NCBI GenBank assembly: GCA_964545475.1
Contig: CAZJGG010000031.1
Coordinates: 1-33,987, forward strand
Reading direction: 5' to 3'
DNA from: CAZJGG01 sp964545475
Lineage (GTDB): Bacteria; Bacillota; Clostridia; Lachnospirales; JAISER01
DNA: 33,987 bases
In this document: positions 17,551 to 25,429 of the stretch, in pieces
Numbering within the stretch: position 1 is the first letter of the stretch
Layout of the letters: each line of letters starts with the position of its first letter
Made by a program: the position numbers and the translations under genes
Notes under the pieces: model-generated
The model's input: only the letters and a program-made list of their open reading frames with translations
Databases searched by the model: none
What the model was told of the DNA's origin: nothing

Positions 17551-17588
17551 AAAAACGTGAGAATGACACAGTCAAACTCACGTTTTTT
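17550..17588. terminator. Bidirectional terminator between znuB and the M28 peptidase
   Basis: AAAAAACGTGAG at 17550-17561 pairs with CTCACGTTTTTT at 17577-17588, and inner TGAC/GTCA extends the stem. A-run on one side and T-run on the other suit both convergent genes. Confidence 0.9.
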
Positions 17589-17604
17589 ATGAATTATTGA
17601 AAAT

Positions 17605-19782
17605 TTACTTAATCTCGTTTAAAAGCTCTGCAAGTTTATTAACAGATTCTACTTCCGTTTTAATCTGGTTGTTAAGCATTTCGGTCTGTCTGCTTACGGC
17701 GTTAGTTAAAGCTGTAATTTCCTCTGAATAATCTGGGTTTTGAGTATCCGCTTTGCTTTTAAGAGAAGCAATTACGTCAAACAAGTCTTCGTGGCCTTGA
17801 ACTCTGCCTGCGCCCCAAAAAAGACGTTCAGATGGTTGTTTTAAAACATAATCAGTAAAATATGTAAATGTTTCTTTGCTCCAGTCGTAAGCATACCAGT
17901 TGTTGTCTACTAAATATAAATATTCGTCTAAAGCTTCGGAAGCATTACCGCTACTAAGAGAATCAACAGCAGATGTTAATGCCGATAAATTATTTTGAGA
18001 ATGTTGGTGTGGGAAAATTGAAACATCTTCCCATGTAAGCCTAACTAAGGAATCCTGGGCAAATTTAAACGCTGATAATATTTGGGCGTTTATTTCATTG
18101 TTTTCAGCTAAAATCCTGTCTGCATCGGTCTGGTTTCCGTTGTTTAAGCTTTCATTGTACTCTGTATTTATATCCAAAACTTTTTTATATGCGTTATTTG
18201 CCGCCTCTATGGCTTTATCAATTGATGTTTCAAGTTCGGTTGTGTCCACGCCTGCGGCTGACATAACGTCTTTATCTATGCTTTCTTTTAATTCCTCTAA
18301 ACGTGTAACAAAGTCGAGGGGAGAAACAGCGCATCTGTCATACTCCATAAGTAACATACCATACATGTTATGATGATACGTAAACGCTTCTGGGCTGTAA
18401 GTATCTTTATTATCAAACTGGCTGTGGTAATGAGTGCGAGCAAAATCACTGCGAAGGGCAGTAACGTTTGCCGGAACACCGGCTATAGACAATGAAAAAT
18501 CGTCTGACCATGTTTGAGTTGGCACAATTACTTCAACGCCGTTAGGGAAAACTCCGTCTAACACAGGAATTTTCGGGATAAAAGCTTCTGTAAATGTTTT
18601 TAACTCATAAGACGAACGAATTTGGTCTGTATCACCTTCGTTCATAGCAGGAAGCTCAAAATTAATGTTTGCAACTACTTTTCCGGCCCATTCAGGATGT
18701 ACATTAAATATTTGATTATACGCCCCTGTGGACCAGTCGTAACGAGTATTGGAAGCACCCCATTCTTCCGCCGCCATAGCGCAGAAAACCAAAGTTTTTT
18801 CAGGTGTATATCCGCTGTCTTTAATAGCTTTCGCAATGCCAAGCATTAATCCGATTGCGGCATTATCATCTTGAAAGCCGTCGAAATATGAATCGTAGTG
18901 GGCAGACACTAAAACCATGCTGTCTGGGTTTTTTCCCGGTATAGTACCAACAATGTTATAACTTGTGCCGTCTAAAGTTACAACGCTTTTTGCATCTAAT
19001 TCAACTTTTATCTCTTTGTCTGGGCTTTCTTCTAGCAACCCTTTTATAATATCCGCATCTGTACGAGAGATTGAAAAAGCCGGTGCATCTGCCTTACCGC
19101 AAATGTCTTGAGAGTTAAGGGCATCCGGGCTTACTTCCGAATAACCGCCGTTTTGCGCCGCTAAAACAGCCGCCGCCCCGTGGAGATTTGCTTCAAAGGC
19201 TGGGTATGTAATCCACCAGTCTTCACGCTGGTTAATATCAATTAAAACAAGCTTGCCCGTAACGTCTAAGCCGTCTAAATCTTCCGGCGTTCCTCTGCCG
19301 CCGTAAACAACAGAAAATTCCTTAGTTCCTTCTGTGTTAAAGTTTGTCTGGTATCCTCCAAGTTCAACAGTTTTAGACGTGCCGTCTGCTAAAACATATG
19401 TAAGGCGTGCCTTTTCAAACTCCCATGTATCCAGTGTAAAGGCGTCTTTTGTAACCTCTAAACCTATGTTTTCCATTTCTTTTTTCAAAAGCTCTCCGGC
19501 TTCAAATTCCGCTTTAGAGCCAGCAGTACGATACCCCAAATTTGGGTTCGATTTAATTTCCGCAAGTTTATTTGCTATGTCGTAGGAATATTCAATACTA
19601 ACGCTGTCCAAAAAGTTCTTTTGGGCTTGTTCAAGAGGAATCATATCTGAAAACTCCGCTTCCTGAATATTTTCGGTTTCCTGTTCCATTACTTCTTTTT
19701 CAACGGTTTCAGGCTTCCCACTGCACCCTGCAAACACTAGAACTGACGACATTAATAACGCAGTTAACGCTTTAAATTTCAA
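17605..19782 (-). CDS. M28-family metallopeptidase lipoprotein
   Basis: A ~725-residue surface-anchored zinc peptidase. The signal and lipobox read MSSVLVFAGC near the N-terminus. After an acidic linker, a PA-like domain (about 130-250, with GKLVLIDI and LHGAAAVLAA) is inserted before the M28 catalytic core. The zinc ligands are visible as SAHYDS (His about 295), FQDDNAA (Asp about 306) and AAEEWG (Glu about 339-340), with a late HYHSQFD. A helical C-terminal region of about 230 residues has no recognised motif. It probably acts as an aminopeptidase outside the cell; the substrate is unknown. The TTG at 19782 is preferred: AGGAG lies 9 bases upstream, whereas an in-frame TTG at 19791 abuts it. 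It is transcribed behind the long leader described next. Confidence 0.85.
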   Translation of the reverse strand: MKFKALTALLMSSVLVFAGCSGKPETVEKEVMEQETENIQEAEFSDMIPLEQAQKNFLDSVSIEYSYDIANKLAEIKSNPNLGYRTAGSKAEFEAGELLKKEMENIGLEVTKDAFTLDTWEFEKARLTYVLADGTSKTVELGGYQTNFNTEGTKEFSVVYGGRGTPEDLDGLDVTGKLVLIDINQREDWWITYPAFEANLHGAAAVLAAQNGGYSEVSPDALNSQDICGKADAPAFSISRTDADIIKGLLEESPDKEIKVELDAKSVVTLDGTSYNIVGTIPGKNPDSMVLVSAHYDSYFDGFQDDNAAIGLMLGIAKAIKDSGYTPEKTLVFCAMAAEEWGASNTRYDWSTGAYNQIFNVHPEWAGKVVANINFELPAMNEGDTDQIRSSYELKTFTEAFIPKIPVLDGVFPNGVEVIVPTQTWSDDFSLSIAGVPANVTALRSDFARTHYHSQFDNKDTYSPEAFTYHHNMYGMLLMEYDRCAVSPLDFVTRLEELKESIDKDVMSAAGVDTTELETSIDKAIEAANNAYKKVLDINTEYNESLNNGNQTDADRILAENNEINAQILSAFKFAQDSLVRLTWEDVSIFPHQHSQNNLSALTSAVDSLSSGNASEALDEYLYLVDNNWYAYDWSKETFTYFTDYVLKQPSERLFWGAGRVQGHEDLFDVIASLKSKADTQNPDYSEEITALTNAVSRQTEMLNNQIKTEVESVNKLAELLNEIK

Positions 19783-19809
19783 TAACAACAACTCCTAATA
19801 ATATTTTTA

Positions 19810-19836
19810 CAAAAAAACAAACAGCTTTTAAAGCTG
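19810..19836 (-). terminator. Terminator just upstream of the M28 start
   Basis: On the minus strand CAGCTT-TAA-AAGCTG is followed by TTTGTTTTTTT. AAAGCTT-containing segments upstream in the same transcript (near 19970 and 20160) could pair with the 5' arm as an antiterminator. Confidence 0.7.
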
Positions 19837-20185
19837 ATTGCAAATGTACAAAATTACACGGAGCACAATAAAAACTTATCATCTATTATTTTTAAGGATA
19901 AGCAAAATGCCCGGTAAAACTTCTGAGCCTATACAGTAAACTACTCTTACTGCTCATGTTGACATCCGCAAGCTTTAGCTTATGAATTCATTTGCGCACA
20001 ACGCAAAATCGCAGGTTTACCCTGCTCAACACGATAATAGGTAATTATAAAAATCCCTATTATTATCGCTAAATCGGCATTTGACCCGGCTGTCCGTATG
20101 GCCTTATATTGTGCTGCAGTCACAATAGGTCAGATGGGAAATAGTGACGTTAGGTCGAAAGCTTTACCTTTCTTAGTATCAATCG
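19810..20185 (-). ncRNA. Structured leader or ncRNA upstream of the M28 gene, unidentified
   Basis: A promoter at 20192-20220 should start a transcript near 20185 that reaches a terminator at 19810-19836, about 376 nt. Possible helices (plus coordinates) are 20119-20123/20144-20148, 20107-20113/20121-20127 (excludes the first), 20032-20039/20061-20068, 20011-20025 (GCAGG/CCTGC), 19991-19996/20002-20007 and 19924-19956. No long ORF lies inside. It does not match the conserved cores of tmRNA, RNase P, SRP RNA, T-box, SAM, FMN, TPP, cobalamin, lysine or glmS RNAs known to me. The terminator ends 14 bases before the M28 ribosome site, as in a riboswitch or attenuator; a free-standing sRNA is the alternative. 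Confidence 0.6.
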
Positions 20186-20191
20186 GGCTAA

Positions 20192-20220
20192 ATTATACAA
20201 TACATTTTTAATAAAATCAA
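20192..20220 (-). promoter_or_regulatory. Minus-strand promoter of the leader/ncRNA
   Basis: Read on the minus strand, TTGATT (20220-20215) and a perfect TATAAT (20197-20192) are 17 bp apart. It lies back to back with the plus-strand promoter at 20230, with 9 bp between the two -35 boxes. Confidence 0.75.
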
Positions 20221-20229
20221 GTTATTTTT

Positions 20230-20258
20230 TTGACAAAACATACCAATATATGTTAAAT
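20230..20258 (+). promoter_or_regulatory. Promoter of the HEPN-like gene
   Basis: Perfect TTGACA at 20230-20235 and TTAAAT at 20253-20258 with a 17-bp spacer. This leaves an untranslated leader of about 150 bases before the GTG at 20414, in which I see no other feature. Confidence 0.5.
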
Positions 20259-20413
20259 TATTTATACTGTTAGTAATTCGGATATTAAATGAAATCTATA
20301 TTATATGTTTGGTTAAAATGTTAATTTGTAGTTAGAGCAATGATATTCAAGTTGGATTGTAGTAGTATTTTTATATAATGGGCAGTTGATAATTAAATTG
20401 GGGAGGAAATTTT

Positions 20414-22159
20414 GTGGAAGAATTTATTTTGGAAGAACAAATAGAAAACATCATAAATAAAAACACCAAAGAGTATATAAAAGAAGTTGTGTCAAGTTAT
20501 AACAACAGAAACTACAGAGCTGCAGTAGTAGTACTTTATACTATTGTTATATACGATTTATTGGAGAAAATGGTTACATTGAAAGAAATTTATAACGATA
20601 AAGGTGCTACAGAGATTTTAAACAAGGTTAAAGCTTGTCAAAGCGATAACCCCAAAAACCCAGAATGGGAAGGCAAACTGATAGAAGATATATATAATGA
20701 AACGAAATTGATTACTGCCGTAGAAAAGGAAGAATTGATCCACATTAAAAATGAACGAAATTATGCTGCTCATCCAATAATTAATATCGATGTTGACAAT
20801 GAATATTTACAATTAAAAAGCATCACAAAAGAAACAGCTAGAGATTTAATTAGAAAAGCTTTTGAAATTGTATTTTTAAGAGATACTATTCTTGCTAAAA
20901 AAATAGTTAAAGACGTTGTTGATGATTTGAACAATTATTATGACAGAGTAGGAAATGACGGATTGGAGACCTTTTTAAATAAAAGATATTTTAGACTAAT
21001 GACGCAAGAACGAAAAAATGACTTGTTCAAATCCTTATGGAAATTTGTTTTTATTCTTGAAGATGCTGATTGCAATAAAAACAGAGAATCTAATTACTAT
21101 GGATTAGTATTATTATATAATGAAAACAAAGATTACTACATGGAATTGGTTAAAAAGTGTGAGGATTTCTATTTAAATAAATTGGAATTGGAGACAATAA
21201 AAAGCTGGAGTGTGAAAGATAATATTATAATTGAACTTTCTACCATCTTTACATTTAAACGAAACAGCAGAATTATATTCTTTATTAGTTTTATTAAAAA
21301 ATTCCCTTCTTTGTATAAGATTTTAAATGATCATTCAAAAAATATTCTTATACAATCAATTAACCATATGTATACTGATTATGATGTAGTCGAAAGCGAT
21401 TATTATGAGTGTATGAATAGTAAAAAAGAATTGTTAGAGGAGCAAGTGAAACTGAAATCAACAACGCTATTTTTATCCGAAGATATTTCTCTGCACTTTA
21501 AAATGATTCATAAAATGATAAGCAACTATACATATACGGCTCGTAATTATACTATCGTGGAAAATTATTGTATCTTAGACGATAATGATTTAGATGTAAT
21601 ATTTCTTCAATCTTGGGATAGGGGTTGCGAGAGTGAGTTTATAACATTTTTAATAGATTACTGCACTGGTGCCAAAACGTATTATCAGGCAAGGAGTTTG
21701 TTCAATTCTCTTACTATGTATAAAAAATACTTTACAGAAGAACATTTTTATAAAATTATGGCTGGGATGAATAACAATCATGAATATTATGGAAATAAAT
21801 ACAAACAAGAATTTATCCATAAAATTGAAAGAATGTTTATTGATACCTTTGATACTGAGTTAATCAAGTCAGATGAAGAGAGATATTTATATAAAAATTT
21901 ATATAGTTTTAACAAAAACATAACTAATGTAGTTAAAATACTGGACTTAATTGAGAAAAGAGCGATGCATTACTCTATTTATAGTCTATATAATATAATA
22001 TGTGATCTTTTGGATAGCGTTGAAAATATTGATGATCTTTTAGCAAATCAACACCCTTTATCGTACCCGAACATTATGCGTGTTCTAAATAACAATAATA
22101 ATCCTAACTTTAAGAAATGCTATTGGGAAAATTTTACCAATTATTTCAAAATTTCATAA
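20414..22159 (+). CDS. Unrecognised protein with HEPN-like N-terminal domain
   Basis: A 581-residue soluble protein that I do not recognise as a whole. The first ~160 residues are helical, with NYRAAVVVLYTIVIYDLLEK followed by KNERNYAAHP, giving R115-x4-H120. That Rx4-6H motif after a pair of helices marks HEPN domains, many of which are RNases in toxin-antitoxin and abortive-infection systems; others are inactive. The remaining ~420 residues are helical, Tyr/Asn/Lys-rich and without a visible catalytic motif. GGGGAGG precedes the GTG start by about 7 bases. It is visibly more AT-rich than its neighbours, stands alone and has its own promoter, consistent with acquired DNA. A defence role is inference only. 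Confidence 0.6.
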   Translation: MEEFILEEQIENIINKNTKEYIKEVVSSYNNRNYRAAVVVLYTIVIYDLLEKMVTLKEIYNDKGATEILNKVKACQSDNPKNPEWEGKLIEDIYNETKLITAVEKEELIHIKNERNYAAHPIINIDVDNEYLQLKSITKETARDLIRKAFEIVFLRDTILAKKIVKDVVDDLNNYYDRVGNDGLETFLNKRYFRLMTQERKNDLFKSLWKFVFILEDADCNKNRESNYYGLVLLYNENKDYYMELVKKCEDFYLNKLELETIKSWSVKDNIIIELSTIFTFKRNSRIIFFISFIKKFPSLYKILNDHSKNILIQSINHMYTDYDVVESDYYECMNSKKELLEEQVKLKSTTLFLSEDISLHFKMIHKMISNYTYTARNYTIVENYCILDDNDLDVIFLQSWDRGCESEFITFLIDYCTGAKTYYQARSLFNSLTMYKKYFTEEHFYKIMAGMNNNHEYYGNKYKQEFIHKIERMFIDTFDTELIKSDEERYLYKNLYSFNKNITNVVKILDLIEKRAMHYSIYSLYNIICDLLDSVENIDDLLANQHPLSYPNIMRVLNNNNNPNFKKCYWENFTNYFKIS

Positions 22160-22325
22160 TGCAAGTACTTAAAAATAACTTCCAATTTTATTTATTATTT
22201 GCTAGTATTACAACAAATATTCTTAAAGTTTATCTTTAATTACTTATAAAATTATTTGAAGCTTAGGTCATTTTTTGTTTTATCCTTAAACAGATTCTGG
22301 AAACCGTTGATTATTTTGAAATGAC

Positions 22326-22349
22326 AGGATTTTATCTCAATAAAATCCT
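22326..22349. repeat. Perfect 10-bp hairpin abutting the metNIQ promoter
   Basis: AGGATTTTAT / ATAAAATCCT around CTCA ends two bases before the -35 box at 22351. It could be an operator, or a weak end signal for the HEPN-like gene; the T-run expected of a terminator is missing. Confidence 0.6.
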
Positions 22350-22350
22350 A

Positions 22351-22379
22351 TTGACAAAACAGGTATAATGACATATACT
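22351..22379 (+). promoter_or_regulatory. Promoter of the metNIQ leader
   Basis: Perfect TTGACA at 22351-22356 and TATACT at 22374-22379 with a 17-bp spacer. Transcription should start near 22386, about 420 bases before metN, giving an unusually long leader. Confidence 0.75.
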
Positions 22380-22444
22380 TCCTATAATTAATACTTTACA
22401 TAAGTAAACTGATTTTATGCTTATTTTAATAAAGGAGAAAGCAT

Positions 22445-22531
22445 ATGAGCTATATAAATATTTTCATAAGGGATATGATGATATTTACTATGTGTATTCG
22501 CAAGAGGTTTTGCGGAATGTGTGCTTTCTAA
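22445..22531 (+). CDS. Met/Cys-rich 28-residue leader peptide candidate
   Basis: A short ORF with a very good ribosome site: AAAGGAG ends 7 bases before the ATG. Of its 28 residues five are Met (1, 11, 12, 16, 25) and three are Cys (17, 23, 26), including MM and MC pairs. It lies in the leader of a methionine transporter operon, between the promoter and a large hairpin with a T-run. This is the layout of a leader peptide whose translation senses supply of the amino acid. The family is unknown to me and the role is inferred from composition and position. It could be a chance ORF, but such Met content behind a strong ribosome site argues against that. Confidence 0.5.
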   Translation: MSYINIFIRDMMIFTMCIRKRFCGMCAF

Positions 22532-22584
22532 AAATTTTGCCTTTGTTGAATCAACAATTATGACTTTTATGGATTCGCAAGAGT

Positions 22585-22790
22585 GAAAGTGGCGGAAGGC
22601 TAAAGGCGACCTCTATAAACCCGCTTTCGTCAGATTTCCGAGCAAATTTTTCGTTTAGCAAGGAAGTGCGGAACGTTCATACTTGCCCATTGTATGGGCG
22701 TTTCGCACTGACGAAGCCAAACGGAAAATTTGCCGGAAAGATGGCGGAATGGGGTTTATAGAGGTCGCCTAAAGCTTCCGCCGCTTTTTT
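22585..22790 (+). terminator. Very long hairpin with T-run before metN (attenuator candidate)
   Basis: GTGGCGGAAG near 22589-22598 pairs with CTTCCGCCGC near 22776-22785, followed by TTTTTT. Inward, AGGCGACCTCTATAAACCC at 22604-22622 pairs perfectly with its complement near 22752-22770. The arms continue at roughly three-quarters identity to a loop near 22681-22696. The whole palindrome is about 200 nt. In RNA it would form a terminator 5 bases before the metN ribosome site. It may have begun as a palindromic element. Confidence 0.7.
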
Positions 22791-22807
22791 AACGGGGAGG
22801 GATAAAT

Positions 22808-23818
22808 CTGATTGAGCTTAAAAACGTTAGTAAAACTTTTAAAACCGATAGCAGCAATTTAGAGGTTTTAAAGGAAATTAACTTTAAAATAGAAAAAGGG
22901 GAAATTTTCGGGATAATCGGGCTTAGTGGTGCAGGGAAAAGCACTTTAATAAGGTGTATAAATAATCTTGAAAAACCTACAAGCGGCAGTGTTATTTTCG
23001 ATGGGCAGGAGATTAATGCCCTTTCTCAAATGGAATTACGCAAAGCTAGGCAATCTATGGGGATGATATTTCAAAGCTTTAATTTATTAGAGCAGCGGAA
23101 TGTTTTTAAAAATGTGCTTTATCCTCTTGAAATTGCCGGAGTTGATAAAAATATTTCAATTGAACGGGCTACAAAGCTTTTGGAGGTTGTTGGGCTTTCG
23201 GAAAAGGCAAAAGCGTACCCTGCGCAACTATCAGGGGGGCAAAAGCAAAGGGTTGCTATTGCAAGGGCTCTTGCCACAAACCCGAAAGTTTTGCTGTGCG
23301 ACGAGGCAACAAGCGCATTAGACCCGAACACAACGTCTTCTATTCTTGCGCTTTTGCAAAGCATAAACAAGGATATGGGAGTAACAATTGTTATTGTAAC
23401 CCATGAAATGCATGTTATTGAGAAAATTTGCGATAGAGTTGCGGTGGTTGATAAAGGGGATATTGTTGAGCTTTCAACGGTTAATGAAATATTTAAAAAC
23501 CCTAAGTCTAAAGTTGCGAAAAACTTTATTTTGCCAAAAGCTCACATAGATTATAATATATCAAAACAATGCATAAGAATAGTTTTTGACGGGAATTCCT
23601 CGTTTGAGCCTGTTATTTCAGGGTTGTCCCTTTATTGCAACGTTTTGCTGAACATACTTTACGCAAATACAAAAGATATAGATGGCAAAGCCTTTGGGGA
23701 AATGCTTTTGCAGTTACCAGAGGATAAAGCGGCAGTATCTAGGATACTTGCATATTTAGATGAAAAGCAAATATTGTATAGAGAGGAGGAAATGGAAGAT
23801 GCAGCAAAAAATGATTGA
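22808..23818 (+). CDS. metN: Methionine ABC transporter ATP-binding protein, CTG start
   Basis: ATPase of the D/L-methionine importer, 336 residues. Walker A is GLSGAGKST (K44), then the Q-loop FQSFNL, signature LSGGQKQR (141-148), Walker B VLLCDEA and VTHEMHV. The C-terminal ~85 residues (from about 250) form the ACT-like NIL domain that senses methionine in this family. No ATG, GTG or TTG opens the frame before Walker A; the first is an internal ATG at 23030, which would lack the P-loop. A CTG at 22808 sits 6 bases after GGGGAGGG and gives the family N-terminus MIELKNVSKTF, so a rare CTG start is inferred. Its end overlaps metI. Confidence 0.9.
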   Translation: MIELKNVSKTFKTDSSNLEVLKEINFKIEKGEIFGIIGLSGAGKSTLIRCINNLEKPTSGSVIFDGQEINALSQMELRKARQSMGMIFQSFNLLEQRNVFKNVLYPLEIAGVDKNISIERATKLLEVVGLSEKAKAYPAQLSGGQKQRVAIARALATNPKVLLCDEATSALDPNTTSSILALLQSINKDMGVTIVIVTHEMHVIEKICDRVAVVDKGDIVELSTVNEIFKNPKSKVAKNFILPKAHIDYNISKQCIRIVFDGNSSFEPVISGLSLYCNVLLNILYANTKDIDGKAFGEMLLQLPEDKAAVSRILAYLDEKQILYREEEMEDAAKND

Positions 23819-24461
23819 ACTCCTTTTTACAGGAATACTTGAAACGCTGTATATGACCATAACCTCAGCCGCAATATCTTATGCTTTTGGAATTCCTTTA
23901 GGAATTTTGTTATGTGTTACTGATGATAACGGGATTTTACGCATGAAGCTTGTTAACAATGTTTTAAGCTTTGTAATAAATTTTATGCGTTCAATACCAT
24001 TTATTATATTACTTGTTTGGATTTTGCCTTTTACAAGAGCAATTGTTGGCACAACTCTTGGTTCAGCTGCCACAATTGTGCCGTTAACCGTTGCGGCAAC
24101 GCCTTTTGTTGCAAGAATGGTTGAAGCGTCTTTAAAGGAAATTGATGCGGGAGTTATAGAAGCGGCGCAGTCTATGGGCAGCTCTCCCTTTCAAATCATT
24201 TATAAAGTACTGTTGCCGGAGGCAAAACCGTCGTTGCTTACCGGGGCTGCAATCGCAATTACAACAATACTAGGTTATTCCGCAATGGCCGGCTTTGTCG
24301 GCGGTGGGGGGCTAGGGGCAATTTCTATAAACTATGGGTATTACCGTTATCAAAACGACGTAATGTTTATTACGGTTATTTTATTGGTAATTATTGTTCA
24401 AGTTTTCCAAGGACTTGGAATGAAAATTACAAAAGTTTCAGACAAAAGAATTAAAAATTAA
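23799..24461 (+). CDS. metI: Methionine ABC transporter permease
   Basis: A 220-residue inner-membrane permease with five membrane segments. It opens with LLFTGILETLYMTITSA and contains NFMRSIPFIILLVWI, then the cytoplasmic EAA-type loop EAAQSMGSSPFQIIYKVLLP, and GGGGLGAISINYGYYRY. The ATG at 23799 is chosen because GGAGGA lies 8 bases upstream; the longer frame from 23760 adds a charged stretch inside metN. It overlaps metN by 20 bp, which implies coupling. Confidence 0.92.
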   Translation: MQQKMIELLFTGILETLYMTITSAAISYAFGIPLGILLCVTDDNGILRMKLVNNVLSFVINFMRSIPFIILLVWILPFTRAIVGTTLGSAATIVPLTVAATPFVARMVEASLKEIDAGVIEAAQSMGSSPFQIIYKVLLPEAKPSLLTGAAIAITTILGYSAMAGFVGGGGLGAISINYGYYRYQNDVMFITVILLVIIVQVFQGLGMKITKVSDKRIKN

Positions 24462-24488
24462 TTAAATTTATGTAAGGAGAATTTTAAA

Positions 24489-25385
24489 ATGAAGAAACTT
24501 GTTTCAGCTTTACTTATCAGTGTATTGACTTTATCTATGTTTACAGCATGTTCTAACAGCGCTCAACAGCCAGCAGGGGAAACTCCTGCCCAAATAGAAT
24601 CAGAACAACCGGCGAGCGAAAACCCAGACCAAGCAGAAGAACAAAATCAGACTGAAAATACAGTTATTAAAGTCGGCGCAACTCCAGCGCCTCATGCAGA
24701 AATACTTGTAATTGCAAAAGAAATTCTTGCAGAACAAGGGTATGACCTCCAAATCGTTGAATATAACGATTATGTTATTCCTAACACTGCAACAGACAGC
24801 GGCGAAATTGATGCTAACTACTTTCAGCATTTAGCTTACTTAAGCGATTTTAACGCAGAAAAAGGCACAAAACTTGCTTCAGTTGCAGAAATTCATTACG
24901 AACCATTAGGGCTTTACCCGGGAAAAACATCTTCTTTAGATGAACTTGCAGACGGCGCAATGGTTGCTGTTCCAAACGACAGCACTAACGAAGCAAGAGC
25001 ATTACAGCTTTTGCAAGCTCAAGGCTTAATTAAATTAAGCGACGGAGTTGGACTTAGAGCAACAGTTCTTGACATTATTGAAAACCCGAAAAACATTACA
25101 ATAAAAGAAATTGAAGCGGCACAGCTTGCAAGATCTCTTCAAGATGTGGATGTTGCTGTAATAAATGGTAACTATGCTATTCAAGCAGGTCTTAAAGTTA
25201 AAGATGCTCTTGCAGTGGAAGACAAAGATTCCGATGCGGCGCAAACTTTTGCCAACGCTTTAGTAGTTAAAGAAGGCAATGAAAGTAATCCTGGAATTTT
25301 AGCATTAGTTGAAGCTCTTAAAACAGATACTATAAAAGAATTTATTGAAACAAAATATGAAGGCGCTGTAGTGCCGTTGTTTTAA
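24489..25385 (+). CDS. metQ: Methionine-binding lipoprotein MetQ
   Basis: A 298-residue NLPA-family substrate-binding lipoprotein. The signal peptide ends in the lipobox MFTAC (Cys21), followed by a Gln/Glu/Pro-rich linker to about residue 55. The mature domain shows VGATPAPHAEIL, VIPNTATDSGEIDANYFQHL and VAEIHYEPLGLYPGK, the standard MetQ sequence blocks. TAAGGAG lies about 8 bases before the ATG. It is the last gene of metNIQ, closed by a terminator. Confidence 0.93.
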   Translation: MKKLVSALLISVLTLSMFTACSNSAQQPAGETPAQIESEQPASENPDQAEEQNQTENTVIKVGATPAPHAEILVIAKEILAEQGYDLQIVEYNDYVIPNTATDSGEIDANYFQHLAYLSDFNAEKGTKLASVAEIHYEPLGLYPGKTSSLDELADGAMVAVPNDSTNEARALQLLQAQGLIKLSDGVGLRATVLDIIENPKNITIKEIEAAQLARSLQDVDVAVINGNYAIQAGLKVKDALAVEDKDSDAAQTFANALVVKEGNESNPGILALVEALKTDTIKEFIETKYEGAVVPLF

Positions 25386-25388
25386 AAC

Positions 25389-25429
25389 AAAAGCTGTAAA
25401 CAGACAATTGCGCTGTTTACAGCTTTTTT
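25389..25429 (+). terminator. Terminator of metNIQ
   Basis: AAGCTGTAAACAG at 25391-25403 pairs with CTGTTTACAGCTT at 25413-25425, flanked by A and T runs. Confidence 0.9.

Noticed and set aside
19810..20185. tmRNA, RNase P RNA, 6S or SRP RNA
   Set aside because: No tag-peptide ORF or tRNA-like ends, no GAGGAAAGTCC core and no SRP Alu/S-domain motif was found on either strand. A 6S-like bubble could not be fitted by eye.
22351..22369. TATAAT at 22364-22369 as -10 for TTGACA at 22351
   Set aside because: The spacer would be 7 bp; TATACT at 22374 gives the correct 17 bp.
22386..22800. SAM riboswitch or Met T-box in the metNIQ leader
   Set aside because: Neither the S-box conserved core nor the T-box AGGGTGG block and specifier arrangement is present.
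22808..23030. Frameshift or 5' truncation of metN
   Set aside because: The upstream frame is uninterrupted and encodes a complete Walker A and N-terminus; only the start codon is unusual.
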